Origin: Loxodes magnus | Taxonomy: Eukaryota > Ciliophora > Karyorelictea > Loxodida > Loxodidae | Assembly (NCBI GenBank): GCA_946699065.1 | Contig: CAMPDV010001980.1 | Span: forward strand, 1 to 64,000 | DNA: 64,000 nucleotides | Direction of reading: 5' to 3' | In this document: one piece after another, positions 46,741 to 59,665 of the stretch | How positions within the stretch are numbered: the stretch's first letter is position 1 | Layout: each line of letters begins with the position of its first letter | The notes under the pieces: generated by a model | Databases searched by the model: none | What the model was told of the DNA's origin: nothing | What the model saw: only the letters and a program-made list of their open reading frames with translations | Program-made: the position numbers and the translations under genes

Positions 46741-49700
46741 GTAAATAAGTAAAGTAATAAAAGAAGAAAGAGTTTCAGTTTTAAGGAGTATGCTTTGAGA
46801 AGTAAAAAGCATTTAGAAAAGTGAATAAGTAAAGTAAGAAAAGAAGAAAGAGTTTCAGTTTTAAGGAGTATGCTTTGAGAAGTAATAAGTATTTAGAAAA
46901 GGTGAATAAGTAAAGTAAGAAAAGAAGAAAGAGTTTCAGTTTTAAGGAGTATGCTTTGAGAAGTAATAAGTATTTAGAAAAGTGAATAAGTAAAGTAAGA
47001 AAAGAAGAAAGAGTTTCAGTTTTAAGGAGTATGCTTTGAGAAGTAATAAGTATTTAGAAAAGTGAATAAGTAAAGTAAGAAAACAAGTTAGAGTTTCAGT
47101 TTTAAGGAGTATGCTTTGAGAAGTAATAAGTATTAAGAAAAGGTGAAGAAGTAAAGTAAGAAAAGAAGAAAGAGTTTCAGTTTTAAGGAGTATGCTTTGA
47201 GAAGTAATAAGTATTTAGAAAAGTAAATAAGTAAAGTAATAAAAGAAGAAAGAGTTTCAGTTTTAAGGAGTATGCTTTGAGAAGTAAAAAGCATTTAGAA
47301 AAGTGAATAAGTAAAGTAAGAAAAGAAGAAAGAGTTTCAGTTTTAAGGAGTATGCTTTGAGAAGTAATAAGTATTTAGAAAAGTGAATAAGTAAGTAAGA
47401 AAAGAAGAAAGAGTTTCAGTTTTAAGGAGTATGCTTTGAGATGTAAAAAATGTTTAGAAAAGTGAATAAGAAAAGTAAGAAAAGAAGAAAGAATTTCAGT
47501 TTTAAGGAGTATGCTTTGAGAAGTAATAAGTATTTAGAAAAGTGAATAAGTAAAGTAAGAAAACAAGTTAGAGTTTCAGTTTTAAGGAGTATGCTTTGAG
47601 AAGTAATAAGTATTAAGAAAAGGTGAAGAAGTAAAGTAAGAAAAGAAGAAAGAGTTTCAGTTTTAAGGAGTATGCTTTGAGAAGTAATAAGTATTTAGAA
47701 AAGTGAATAAGTAAAGTAAGAAAACAAGTTAGAGTTTCAGTTTTAAGGAGTATGCTTTGAGAAGTAATAAGTATTTAGAAAAGTGAAGAAGTAAAGTAAG
47801 AAAAGAAGAAAGAGTTTCAGTTTTAAGGAGTATGCTTTGAGAAGTAATAAGTATTTAGAAAAGTAAATAAGTAAAGTAATAAAAGAAGAAAGAGTTTCAG
47901 TTTTAAGGAGTATGCTTTGAGAAGTAAAAAGCATTTAGAAAAGTGAATAAGTAAAGTAAGAAAAGAAGAAAGAGTTTCAGTTTTAAGGAGTATGCTTTGA
48001 GAAGTAATAAGTATTTAGAAAAGTGAATAAGTAAGTAAGAAAAGAAGAAAGAGTTTCAGTTTTAAGGAGTATGCTTTGAGATGTAAAAAATGTTTAGAAA
48101 AGTGAATAAGTGAAGTAAGAAAAGAAGATAGAATTTCAGTTTTAAGGAGTATGCTTTGAGAAGTAATAAGTATTTAGAAAAGTGAATAAGTAAAGTAAGA
48201 AAAGAAGTTAGAATTACAGTTTTAAGGAGTATGCTTTGAGAAGTAATAAGTATTTAGAAAAGGTGAATAAGTAAAGTAAGAAAAGAAGAAAGAGTTTCAG
48301 TTTTAAGGAGTATGCTTTGAGAAGTAATAAGTATTTAGAAAAGTGAATAAGTAAAGTAAGAAAAGAAGATAGAATTTCAGTTTTAAGGAGTATGCTTTGA
48401 GAAGTAATAAGTATTTAGAAAAGGTTAATAAGTAAAGTAAGAAAAGAAGAAAGAGTTTCAGTTTTAAGGAGTATGCTTTGAGAAGTAATAAGTATTTAGA
48501 AAAGTGAATAAGTAAAGTAAGAAAAGAAGATAGAATTTCAGTTTTAAGGAGTATGCTTTGAGAAGTAATAAGTATTTAGAAAAGGTGAATAAGTAAAGTA
48601 AGAAAAGAAGAAAGAATTTCAGTTCTAATGAGTATGCTTTGAGAAGTAATAAGTATTTAGAAAAGTGAAGAAGTAAAGTAAGAAAAGAAGAAAGAGTTTC
48701 AGTTTTAAGGAGTATGCTTTGAGAAGTAATAAGTATTTAGAAAAGTGAAGAAGTAAAGTAATAAAAGAAGAAAGAGTTTCAGTTTTAAGGAGTATGCTTT
48801 GAGAAGTAATGAGTATTTAGAAAAGTGAATAAGTAAAGTAAGAAAAGAAGAAAGAGTTTCAGTTTTAAGGAGTATGCTTTGAGAAGTAATAAGTATTTAG
48901 AAAAGTGAATAAGTAAAGTAAGAAAAGAAGAAAGAGTTTCAGTTTTAAGGAGTATGCTTTGAGAAGTAATAAGTATTTAGAAAAGTGAAGAAGTAAAGTA
49001 AGAAAAGAAGTTAGAGTTTCAGTTTTAAGGAGTATGCTTTGAGAAGTAATAAGTATTTAGAAAAGTGAATAAGTAAGTAAGAAAAGAAGAAAGAGTTTCA
49101 GTTTTAAGGAGTATGCTTTGAGATGTAAAAAATGTTTAGAAAAGTGAATAAGTGAAGTAAGAAAAGAAGAAAGAATTTCAGTTTTAAGGAGTATGCTTTG
49201 AGAAGTAATAAGTATTTAGAAAAGTGAATAAGTAAAGTAAGAAAAGAAGATAGAGTTTCAGTTTTAAGGAGTATGCTTTGAGAAGTAATAAGTATTTAGA
49301 AAAGGTGAATAAGTAAAGTAAGAAAAGAAGAAAGAATTTCAGTTCTAATGAGTATGCTTTGAGAAGTAATAAGTATTTAGAAAAGTGAAGAAGTAAAGTA
49401 AGAAAAGAAGAAAGAGTTTCAGTTTTAAGGAGTATGCTTTGAGAAGTAATAAGTATTTAGAAAAGTGAATAAGTAAAGTAAGAAAAGAAGAAAGAGTTTC
49501 AGTTTTAAGGAGTATGCTTTGAGAAGTAATAAGTATTTAGAAAAGTGAATAAGTAAAGTAAGAAAAGAAGAAAGAATTTCAGTTTTAAGGAGTATGCTTT
49601 AAGAAGTAACAAGTATTTAGAAAAGTGAATAAGTAAAGTAAGAAAAGAAGTTAGAGTTTCAGTTTTAAGGAGTATGCTTTGAGATGTAAAAAATGTTTAG

Positions 49701-51060
49701 AAAAGTGAATAAGTGAAGTAAGAAAAGAAGAAAGAGTTTCAGTTTTAAGGAGTATGCTTTGAGAAGTAATAAGTATTTAGAAAAGTAAATAAGTAAAGTA
49801 ATAAAAGAAGAAAGAGTTTCAGTTTTAAGGAGTATGCTTTGAGAAGTAAAAAGCATTTAGAAAAGTGAATAAGTAAAGTAAGAAAAGAAGAAAGAGTTTC
49901 AGTTTTAAGGAGTATGCTTTGAGAAGTAATAAGTATTTAGAAAAGTGAATAAGTAAGTAAGAAAAGAAGAAAGAGTTTCAGTTTTAAGGAGTATGCTTTG
50001 AGATGTAAAAAATGTTTAGAAAAGTGAATAAGTGAAGTAAGAAAAGAAGATAGAATTTCAGTTTTAAGGAGTATGCTTTGAGAAGTAAACAATATTTAGA
50101 AAAGTGAATAAGTGAAGTAAGAAAAGAAGATAGAATTTCAGTTTTAAGGAGTATGCTTTGAGAAGTAATAAGTATTTAGAAAAGTGAAGAAGTAAAGTAA
50201 TAAAAGAAGAAAGAGTTTCAGTTTTAAGGAGTATGCTTTGAGAAGTAATGAGTATTTAGAAAAGTGAATAAGTAAAGTAAGAAAAGAAGAAAGAGTTTCA
50301 GTTTTAAGGAGTATGCTTTGAGAAGTAATAAGTATTTAGAAAAGTGAATAAGTAAAGTAAGAAAAGAAGAAAGAGTTTCAGTTTTAAGGAGTATGCTTTG
50401 AGAAGTAATAAGTATTTAGAAAAGTGAAGAAGTAAAGTAAGAAAAGAAGTTAGAGTTTCAGTTTTAAGGAGTATGCTTTGAGAAGTAATAAGTATTAAGA
50501 AAAGTGAATAAGTGAAGTAAGAAAAGAAGAAAGAGTTTCAGTTTTAAGGAGTATGCTTTGAGAAGTAATAAGTATTTAGAAAAGGTGAATAAGTAAAGTA
50601 AGAAAAGAAGATAGAATTTCAGTTTTAAGGAGTATGCTTTGAGAAGTAATAAGTATTTAGAAAAGTGAATAAGTAAAGTAAGAAAAGAAGAAAGAGTTTC
50701 AGTTTTAAGGAGTATGCTTTGAGAAGTAATAAGTATTTAGAAAAGTGAATAAGTAAGTAAGAAAAGAAGAAAGAATTTCAGTTCTAATGAGTATGCTTTG
50801 AGAAGTAATAAGTATTTAGAAAAGTGAAGAAGTAAAGTAAGAAAAGAAGAAAGAGTTTCAGTTTTAAGGAGTATGCTTTGAGAAGTAATAAGTATTTAGA
50901 AAAGTGAATAAGTAAAGTAAGAAAAGAAGAAAGAGTTTCAGTTTTAAGGAGTATGCTTTGAGAAGTAATAAGTATTTAGAAAAGTAAATAAGTAAAGTAA
51001 TAAAAGAAGAAAGAGTTTCAGTTTTAAGGAGTATGCTTTGAGAAGTAAAAAGCATTTAGA
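46660..51060 (+). repeat. Cluster of five AAATAAG / AATAAAAG / AAAAAGCATT monomer trios
   Basis: A fixed run of variants (GTAAATAAGTAAAGTAATAAAAG followed by AGTAAAAAGCATTTAG) occurs five times, with AGTAAAAAGC starting at 46,801, 47,283, 47,923, 49,845 and 51,044. The spacings are 482, 640, 1,922 and 1,199 bp, each within 2 bp of a multiple of 80. Four of the runs (46,801, 47,923, 49,845, 51,044) lie in a frame that happens to be open for 63 codons on the - strand. The repeated open frames are therefore a consequence of duplication, not of selection on a protein. Confidence 0.78.
48699..49544 (+). repeat. 0.85-kb block, second copy
   Basis: This is the counterpart of 45,895-46,740. The copies differ after about 49,544, where this one reads GTGAATAAG and the first reads GTAAATAAGTAAAGTAATAAAAG. 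Confidence 0.8.
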
Positions 51061-54000
51061 AAAGTGAATAAGTAAAGTAAGAAAAGAAGAAAGAGTTTCA
51101 GTTTTAAGGAGTATGCTTTGAGAAGTAATAAGTATTTAGAAAAGTGAATAAGTAAGTAAGAAAAGAAGAAAGAGTTGCAGTTTTAAGGAGTATGCTTTGA
51201 GATGTAAAAAATGTTTAGAAAAGTGAATAAGTAAAGTAAGAAAAGAAGAAAGAATTTCAGTTTTAAGGAGTATGCTTTGAGAAGTAATGAGTATTTAGAA
51301 AAGTGAATAAGTAAAGTAAGAAAACAAGTTAGAGTTTCAGTTTTAAGGAGTATGCTTTGAGAAGTAACAAGTATTTAGAAAAGTGAATAAGTGAAGTAAG
51401 AAAAGAAGAAAGAATTTCAGTTTTAAGGAGTATGCTTTGAGAAGTAATAAGTATTTAGAAAAGTAAATAAGTAAAGTAAGAAAAGAAGTTAGAATTTCAG
51501 TTTTAAGGAGTATGCTTTGAGAAGTAATAAGTATTTAGAAAAGTGAATAAGTAAAGTAAGAAAAGAAGATAGAATTTCAGTTTTAAGGAGTATGCTTTGA
51601 GAAGTAATAAGTATTTAGAAAAGTGAATAAGTAAAGTAAGAAAAGAAGAAAGAATTTCAGTTTTAAGGAGTATGCTTTAAGAAGTAACAAGTATTTAGAA
51701 AAGTGAATAAGTAAAGTAAGAAAAGAAGTTAGAGTTTCAGTTTTAAGGAGTATGCTTTGAGAAGTAATGAGTATTTAGAAAAGTGAATAAGTAAAGTAAG
51801 AAAACAAGTTAGAGTTTCAGTTTTAAGGAGTATGCTTTGAGAAGTAATAAGTATTTAGAAAAGTGAATAAGTAAAGTAAGAAAACAAGTTAGAGTTTCAG
51901 TTTTAAGGAGTATGCTTTGAGAAGTAATAAGTATTTAGAAAAGTGAATAAGTGAAGTAAGAAAAGAAGATAGAATTTCAGTTTTAAGGAGTATGCTTTGA
52001 GAAGTAATGAGTATTAAGAAAAGGTGAATAAGTAAAGTAAGAAAAGAAGAAAGAATTTCAGTTTTAAGGAGTATGCTTTGAGAAGTAATAAGTATTTAGA
52101 AAAGTGAATAAGTAAAGTAAGAAAAGAAGTTAGAATTTCAGTTTTAAGGAGTATGCTTTGAGAAGTAATAAGTATTTAGAAAAGTGAATAAGTGAAGTAA
52201 GAAAAGAAGAAAGAGTTTCAGTTTTAAGGAGTATGCTTTGAGAAGTAATAAGTATTTAGAAAAGTGAATAAGTGAAGTAAGAAAAGAAGATAGAGTTTCA
52301 GTTTTAAGGAGTATGCTTTGAGAAGTAATAAGTATTTAGAAAAGTGAAGAAGTAAAGTAAGAAAACAAGTTAGAATTTCAGTTTTAAGGAGTATGCTTTG
52401 AGAAGTAAAAAATGTTTAGAAAAGTGAATAAGTGAAGTAAGAAAAGAAGAAAGAGTTTCAGTTTTAAGGAGTATGCTTTGAGAAGTAATAAGTATTTAGA
52501 AAAGGTGAAGAAGTAAAGTAAGAAAAGAAGATAGAATTTCAGTTTTAAGGAGTATGCTTTGAGAAGTAATAAGTATTTAGAAAAGTAAATAAGTAAAGTA
52601 AGAAAAGAAGTTAGAATTTCAGTTTTAAGGAGTATGCTTTAAGAAGTAACAAGTATTTAGAAAAGTGAAGAAGTAAAGTAAGAAAAGAAGATAGAATTTC
52701 AGTTTTAGGTAATATGCTTTGAGAAGTAATAAGTATTTAGAAAAGTGAAGAAGTAAGTAAGAAAACAAGTTAGAGTTTCAGTTTTAAGGAGTATGCTTTG
52801 AGAAGTAATAAGTATTTAGAAAAGTGAATAAGTAAGTAAGAAAAGAAGAAAGAGTTTCAGTTTTAAGGAGTATGCTTTGAGAAGTAATAAGTATTTAGAA
52901 AAGGTGAATAAGTAAAGTAAGAAAACAAGTTAGAGTTTCAGTTTTAAGAAGTATGCTTTGAGAAGTAATAAGTATTTAGAAAAGTGAAGAAGTAAAGTAA
53001 GAAAAGAAGATAAAGTTTCAGTTTTAGGTAATATGCTTTGAGAAGTAATAAGTATTTAGAAAAGTGAAGAAGTAAAGTAAGAAAACAAGTTAGAGTTTCA
53101 GTTTTAAGGAGTATGCTTTGAGAAGTAATAAGTATTTAGAAAAGTGAATAAGTGAAGTAAGAAAAGAAGAAAGAATTTCAGTTTTAAGGAGTATGCTTTG
53201 AGAAGTAATAAGTATTTAGAAAAGTGAATAAGAAAAGTAAGAAAAGAAGAAAGAGTTTCAGTTTTAAGGAGTATGCTTTGAGAAGTAATAAGTATTTAGA
53301 AAAGTGAATAAGTAAGTAATAAAAGAAGAAAGAGTTTCAGTTTTTAGGAGTATGCTTTGAGAAGTAATAAGTATTTAGAAAAGTGAATAAGTAAGTAATA
53401 AAAGAAGAAAGAGTTTCAGTTTTTAGGAGTATGCTTTGAGAAGTAATAAGTATTTAGAAAAGTGAATAAGTAAAGTAAGAAAAGAAGAAAGAGTTTCAGT
53501 TTTAAGGAGTATGCTTTGAGAAGTAATAAGTATTTAGAAAAGTGAATAAGTAAAGTAAGAAAAGAAGAAAGAGTTTCAGTTTTAAGGAGTATGCTTTGAG
53601 AAGTAATAAGTATTTAGAAAAGTGAATAAGTAAAGTAAGAAAACAAGTTAGAGTTTCAGTTTTAAGGAGTATGCTTTAAGAAGTAACAAGTATTTAGAAA
53701 AGTGAATAAGTAAAGTAAGAAAACAAGTTAGAGTTTCAGTTTTAAGGAGTATGCTATGAGAAGTAAAAAATATTTAGAAAAGTGAATAAGTAAAGTAAGA
53801 AAAGAAGAAAGAGTTTCAGTTTTAAGGAGTATGCTTTGAGAAGTAATAAGTATTTAGAAAAGTGAATAAGTAAAGTAAGAAAAGAAGAAAGAGTTTCAGT
53901 TTTAAGGAGTATGCTTTGAGAAGTAATAAGTATTTAGAAAAGTGAAGAAGTAAAGTAAGAAAACAAGTTAGAGTTTCAGTTTTAAGGAGTATGCTTTGAG

Positions 54001-54072
54001 AAGTAATAAGTATTTAGAAAAGTGAATAAGTAAAGTAAGAAAAGAAGAAAGAGTTTCAGTTATAAGGAGTAT

Positions 54073-54208
54073 GCTTTGAGAAGTATTAAGTATTTTATAA
54101 AAGTGAAGAAGTAAAGTAAGAAAAGAAGATAGAATTTAAGTTTTAAGGAGTATGCTTTGAGAAGTATTAAGTATTTAGAAAAGTGAAGAAGTAAAGTAAG
54201 AAAAGAAG
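54073..54208 (+). repeat. Family A island inside family B
   Basis: About 136 bp beginning GCTTTGAGAAGTATTAAG, then TATTTTATAAAAGTGAAG, GATAGAATTTAAG, and a second ATTAAGTATTTAG with GAAGAAG, matches family A (for example from about 1387, with parallels from about 3000 and 4680) with no difference that I can see. The flanks are typical family B (CAGTTATAAGG before, GAAGTTAGAATTTCAG after). I saw no other family A island this clear in 5-64 kb. It looks like a conversion tract or the remains of an exchange between the two families. Confidence 0.8.
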
Positions 54209-54429
54209 TTAGAATTTCAGTTTTAAGGAGTATGCTTTGAGAAGTAATAAGTATTTAGAAAAGGTGAAAAAGTAAAGTAAGAAAAGAAGATAAAGTTTCA
54301 GTTTTAGGTAATATGCTTTGAGAAGTAATAAGTATTTAGAAAAGTGAAGAAGTAAAGTAAGAAAACAAGTTAGAGTTTCAGTTTTAAGGAGTATGCTTTG
54401 AGAAGTAATAAGTATTTAGAAAAGTGAAG

Positions 54430-55062
54430 AAGTAAGTAGGAAAAGAAGAAAGAGTTTCAGTTTTAAGGAGTATGCTTTGAGAAGTAATAAGTATTTAGAA
54501 AAGTGAATAAGTAAAGTAAGAAAAGAAGAAAGAATTTCAGTTTTAAGGAGTATGCTTTGAGAAGTAATGAGTATTTAGAAAAGTGAATAAGTAAAGTAAG
54601 AAAAGAAGAAAGAGTTTCAGTTTTAAGGAGTATGCTTTGAGAAGTAACAAGTATTTAGAAAAGTGAATAAGTGAAGTAAGAAAAGAAGATAGAATTTCAG
54701 TTTTAAGGAGTATGCTTTGAGAAGTAATAAGTATTTAGAAAAGTAAATAAGTAAAGTAAGAAAAGAAGTTAGAATTTCAGTTTTAAGGAGTATGCTTTGA
54801 GAAGTAATAAGTATTTAGAAAAGTGAATAAGTAAAGTAAGAAAAGAAGAAAGAGTTTCAGTTATAAGGAGTATGCTTTGAGAAGTAATAAGTATTTAGAA
54901 AAGTGAATAAGTAAAGTAAGAAAAGAAGAAAGAGTTTCAGTTTTAAGGAGTATGCTTTGAGAAGTAAACAATATTTAGAAAAAAAGAAGTAAAGTAAGAA
55001 AAGAAGATAGAATTTCAGTTTTAAGGAGTATGCTTTGAGAAGTAACAAGTATTTAGAAAAGT
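54430..55062 (+). repeat. 637-bp tandem duplication, left copy
   Basis: This is repeated immediately downstream at offset 637 bp (8 monomers less 3). Markers are AAGTAGGAAAAG (54,434 and 55,071), AATGAG, AACAAG, CAGTTATAAGG and a shortened monomer in which AAACAATATTTAG runs into AAAAAAAGAAGTAAAG (from 54,966 and 55,603). Confidence 0.85.
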
Positions 55063-55699
55063 GAAGAAGTAAGTAGGAAAAGAAGAAAGAGTTTCAGTTT
55101 TAAGGAGTATGCTTTGAGAAGTAATAAGTATTTAGAAAAGTGAATAAGTAAAGTAAGAAAAGAAGAAAGAATTTCAGTTTTAAGGAGTATGCTTTGAGAA
55201 GTAATGAGTATTTAGAAAAGTGAATAAGTAAAGTAAGAAAAGAAGAAAGAGTTTCAGTTTTAAGGAGTATGCTTTGAGAAGTAACAAGTATTTAGAAAAG
55301 TGAATAAGTGAAGTAAGAAAAGAAGATAGAATTTCAGTTTTAAGGAGTATGCTTTGAGAAGTAATAAGTATTTAGAAAAGTAAATAAGTAAAGTAAGAAA
55401 AGAAGTTAGAATTTCAGTTTTAAGGAGTATGCTTTGAGAAGTAATAAGTATTTAGAAAAGTGAATAAGTAAAGTAAGAAAAGAAGAAAGAGTTTCAGTTA
55501 TAAGGAGTATGCTTTGAGAAGTAATAAGTATTTAGAAAAGTGAATAAGTAAAGTAAGAAAAGAAGAAAGAGTTTCAGTTTTAAGGAGTATGCTTTGAGAA
55601 GTAAACAATATTTAGAAAAAAAGAAGTAAAGTAAGAAAAGAAGATAGAATTTCAGTTTTAAGGAGTATGCTTTGAGAAGTAACAAGTATTTAGAAAAGT
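55063..55699 (+). repeat. 637-bp tandem duplication, right copy
   Basis: This follows the left copy directly. The shortened AAACAATATTTAG monomer occurs a third time from 56,083, 480 bp after its copy in this unit, so the region was duplicated again in part. Confidence 0.85.
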
Positions 55700-58544
55700 G
55701 AATAAGTAAAGTAAGAAAAGAAGAAAGAGTTTCAGTTTTAAGGAGTATGCTTTGAGAAGTAAAAAATATTTAGAAAAGTGAAGAAGTAAAGTAAGAAAAG
55801 AAGAAAGAGTTTCAGTTTTAAGGAGTATGCTTTGAGAAGTAATGAGTATTAAGAAAAGGTGAAGAAGTAAAGTAAGAAAAGAAGATAGAATTTCAGTTTT
55901 AAGGAGTATGCTTTGAGAAGTAATAAGTATTTAGAAAAGGTGAAGAAGTAAAGTAAGAAAAGAAGATAAAGTTTCAGTTTTAGGTAATATGCTTTGAGAA
56001 GTAATAAGTATTTAGAAAAGTGAAGAAGTAAAGTAAGAAAACAAGTTAGAGTTTCAGTTTTAAGGAGTATGCTTTGAGAAGTAAACAATATTTAGAAAAA
56101 AAGAAGTAAAGTAAGAAAAGAAGATAGAATTTCAGTTTTAAGGAGTATGCTTTGAGAAGTAACAAGTATTTAGAAAAGTGAATAAGTAAAGTAAGAAAAG
56201 AAGAAAGAGTTTCAGTTTTAAGGAGTATGCTTTGAGAAGTAAAAAATATTTAGAAAAGTGAAGAAGTAAAGTAAGAAAACAAGTTAGAGTTTCAGTTTTA
56301 AGGAGTATGCTTTGAGAAGTAATAAGTATTTAGAAAAGTGAAGAAGTAAAGTAAGAAAAGAAGATAGAATTTTAGTTTTAAGGAGTATGCTTTGAGAAGT
56401 AATAAGTATTTAGAAAAGGTGAAGAAGTAAAGTAAGAAAAGAAGAAAGAGTTTCAGTTTTAAGGAGTATGCTTTGAGAAGTAATAAGTATTTAGAAAAGG
56501 TGAATAAGTAAAGTAAGAAAACAAGTTAGAGTTTCAGTTTTAAGGAGTATGCTTTGAGAAGTAATAAGTATTTAGAAAAGTGAAGAAGTAAAGTAAGAAA
56601 ACAAGTTAGAGTTTCAGTTTTAAGGAGTATGCTTTGAGAAGTAAAAAATATTTAGAAAAGTTAATAAGTAAAGTAAGAAAACAAGTTAGAGTTTCAGTTT
56701 TAAGGAGTATGCTTTGAGAAGTAATAAGTATTTAGAAAAGTAAATAAGTAAAGTAAGAAAAGAAGTTAGAATTACAGTTTTAAGGAGTATGCTTTGAGAA
56801 GTAATAAGTATTTAGAAAAGTAAATAAGTAAAGTAAGAAAAGAAGTTAGAATTTCAGTTTTAAGGAGTATGCTTTGAGAAGTAATAAGTATTTAGAAAAG
56901 TAAATAAGTAAAGTAAGAAAAGAAGTTAGAATTTCAGTTTTAAGGAGTATGCTTTGAGAAGTAATAAGTATTTAGAAAAGTAAATAAGTAAAGTAAGAAA
57001 AGAAGTTAGAATTTCAGTTTTAAGGAGTATGCTTTAAGAAGTAACAAGTATTTAGAAAAGTGAATAAGTAAAGTAAGAAAAGAAGTTAGAATTACAGTTT
57101 TAAGGAGTATGCTTTGAGAAGTAATAAGTATTTAGAAAAGTAAATAAGTAAAGTAAGAAAAGAAGTTAGAATTTCAGTTTTAAGGAGTATGCTTTGAGAA
57201 GTAATAAGTATTTAGAAAAGTGAATAAGTAAAGTAAGAAAAGAAGATAGAATTTCAGTTTTAAGGAGTATGCTTGAGAAGTAATGAGTATTTAGAAAAGT
57301 GAATAAGTAAAGTAAGAAAAGAAGAAAGAGTTTCAGTTTTAAGGAGTATGCTTTGAGAAGTAATAAGTATTTAGAAAAGTGAATAAGTAAGTAAGAAAAG
57401 AAGAAAGAATTTCAGTTTTAAGGAGTATGCTTTGAGAAGTAATAAGTATTTAGAAAAGTGAAGAAGTAAAGTAAGAAAACAAGTTAGAGTTTCAGTTTTA
57501 AGGAGTATGCTTTAAGAAGTAACAAGTATTTAGAAAAGTGAATAAGTAAAGTAAGAAAAGAAGAAAGAATTTCAGTTTTAAGGAGTATGCTTTAAGAAGT
57601 AATGAGTATTTAGAAAAGTGAATAAGTAAAGTAAGAAAAGAAGATAGAATTTCAGTTTTAAGGAGTATGCTTTAAGAAGTAACAAGTATTTAGAAAAGTG
57701 AATAAGTAAAGTAAGAAAAGAAGAAAGAGTTTCAGTTTTAAGGAGTATGCTTTGAGAAGTAATAAGTATTTAGAAAAGTGAATAAGTAAAGTAAGAAAAG
57801 AAGAAAGAGTTTCAGTTTTAAGGAGTATGCTTTGAGAAGTAATAAGTATTTAGAAAAGGTAAAGAAGTAAAGTAATAAAAGAAGAAAGAGTTTCAGTTTT
57901 AAGGAGTATGCTTTGAGAAGTAATGAGTATTTAGAAAAGTGAATAAGTAAAGTAAGAAAAGAAGAAAGAGTTTCAGTTTTAAGGAGTATGCTTTGAGAAG
58001 TAATGAGTATTTAGAAAAGTGAATAAGTAAGTAAGAAAAGAAGAAAGAGTTTCAGTTTTAAGGAGTATGCTTTGAGAAGTAAAAAATATTTAGAAAAGTG
58101 AATAAGTAAAGTAAGAAAAGAAGAAAGAGTTTCAGTTCTAATGAGTATGCTTTGAGAAGTAATAAGTATTTAGAAAAGTGAATAAGTAAAGTAAGAAAAG
58201 AAGAAAGAGTTTCAGTTTTAAGGAGTATGCTTTGAGAAGTAATAAGTATTTAGAAAAGATGAAGAAGTAAGTAAGAAAAGAAGAAAGAGTTTCAGTTTTA
58301 AGGAGTATGCTTTGAGAAGTAATAAGTATTTAGAAAAGGATAATAAGTAAAGTAAGAAAACAAGTTAGAGTTTCAGTTTTAAGGAGTATGCTTTGAGAAG
58401 TAATAAGTATTTACAAAAGTGAATAAGTAAAGTAAGAAAACAAGTTAGAGTTTCAGTTTTAAGGAGTATGCTTTGAGAAGTAATAAGTATTTAGAAAAGT
58501 AAATAAGTAAAGTAAGAAAAGAAGAAAGAATTTCAGTTTTAAGG

Positions 58545-59105
58545 AGTATGCTTTGAGAAGTAATAAGTATTTAGAAAAGGTGAATAAGTAAAGTAATAAA
58601 AGAAGAAAGAGTTTCAGTTTTAAGGAGTACTTTGAGAAGTAATAAGTATTTAAAAAAGTGAATAAGTAAGGTAAGAAAAGAAGAAAGAATTTCAGTTTTA
58701 AGGAGTATGCTTTGAGAAGTAATAAGTATTTAAAAAAGTGAAGAAGTGAAGTAAGAAAAGAAGAAAGAGTTTCAGTTTTAAGGAGTATGCTTTGAGAAGT
58801 AATAAGTATTTAGAAAAGTGAATAAGTGAAGTAAGAAAAGAAGAAAGAATTTCAGTTTTAAGGAGTATGCTTTGAGAAGTAATAAGTATTTAAAAAAGTG
58901 AATAAGTAAAGTAAGAAAACAAGTTAGAATTACAGTTTTAAGGAGTATGCTTTGAGAAGTAACAAGTATTTAGAAAAGTGAATAAGCAAAGTAAGAAAAG
59001 AAGAAAGAGTTTCAGTTTTAAGGAGTATGCTTTGAGAAGTAAAAAATATTTAGAAAAGTGAAGAAGTAAAGTAATAAAAGAAGAAAAAGTTTCAGTTTTA
59101 AGGAG
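58545..59105 (+). repeat. 561-bp tandem duplication, left copy
   Basis: This is repeated at about 59,106-59,665. The rare AATAAGCAAAG variant lies at 58,981 and 59,542, 561 bp apart. This copy alone has a 2-bp loss, GAGTACTTTGAG near 58,626, where the other reads GAGTATGCTTTGAG. Confidence 0.82.
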
Positions 59106-59665
59106 TATGCTTTGAGAAGTAATAAGTATTTAGAAAAGGTGAATAAGTAAAGTAATAAAAGAAGAAAGAGTTTCAGTTTTAAGGAGTATGCTTTGAGAAG
59201 TAATAAGTATTTAAAAAAGTGAATAAGTAAGGTAAGAAAAGAAGAAAGAATTTCAGTTTTAAGGAGTATGCTTTGAGAAGTAATAAGTATTTAAAAAAGT
59301 GAAGAAGTGAAGTAAGAAAAGAAGAAAGAGTTTCAGTTTTAAGGAGTATGCTTTGAGAAGTAATAAGTATTTAGAAAAGTGAATAAGTGAAGTAAGAAAA
59401 GAAGAAAGAATTTCAGTTTTAAGGAGTATGCTTTGAGAAGTAATAAGTATTTAAAAAAGTGAATAAGTAAAGTAAGAAAACAAGTTAGAATTACAGTTTT
59501 AAGGAGTATGCTTTGAGAAGTAACAAGTATTTAGAAAAGTGAATAAGCAAAGTAAGAAAAGAAGAAAGAGTTTCAGTTTTAAGGAGTATGCTTTGAGAAG
59601 TAAAAAATATTTAGAAAAGTGAAGAAGTAAAGTAATAAAAGAAGAAAGAGTTTCAGTTTTAAGGA
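59106..59665 (+). repeat. 561-bp tandem duplication, right copy
   Basis: This is the counterpart of 58,545-59,105. Shared variants are AAAAGGTGAATAAG, AGTAATAAAAG, TTTAAAAAAGTG with TAAGGTAAG, CAAGTTAGAATTACAG and AATAAGCAAAG. Confidence 0.82.
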
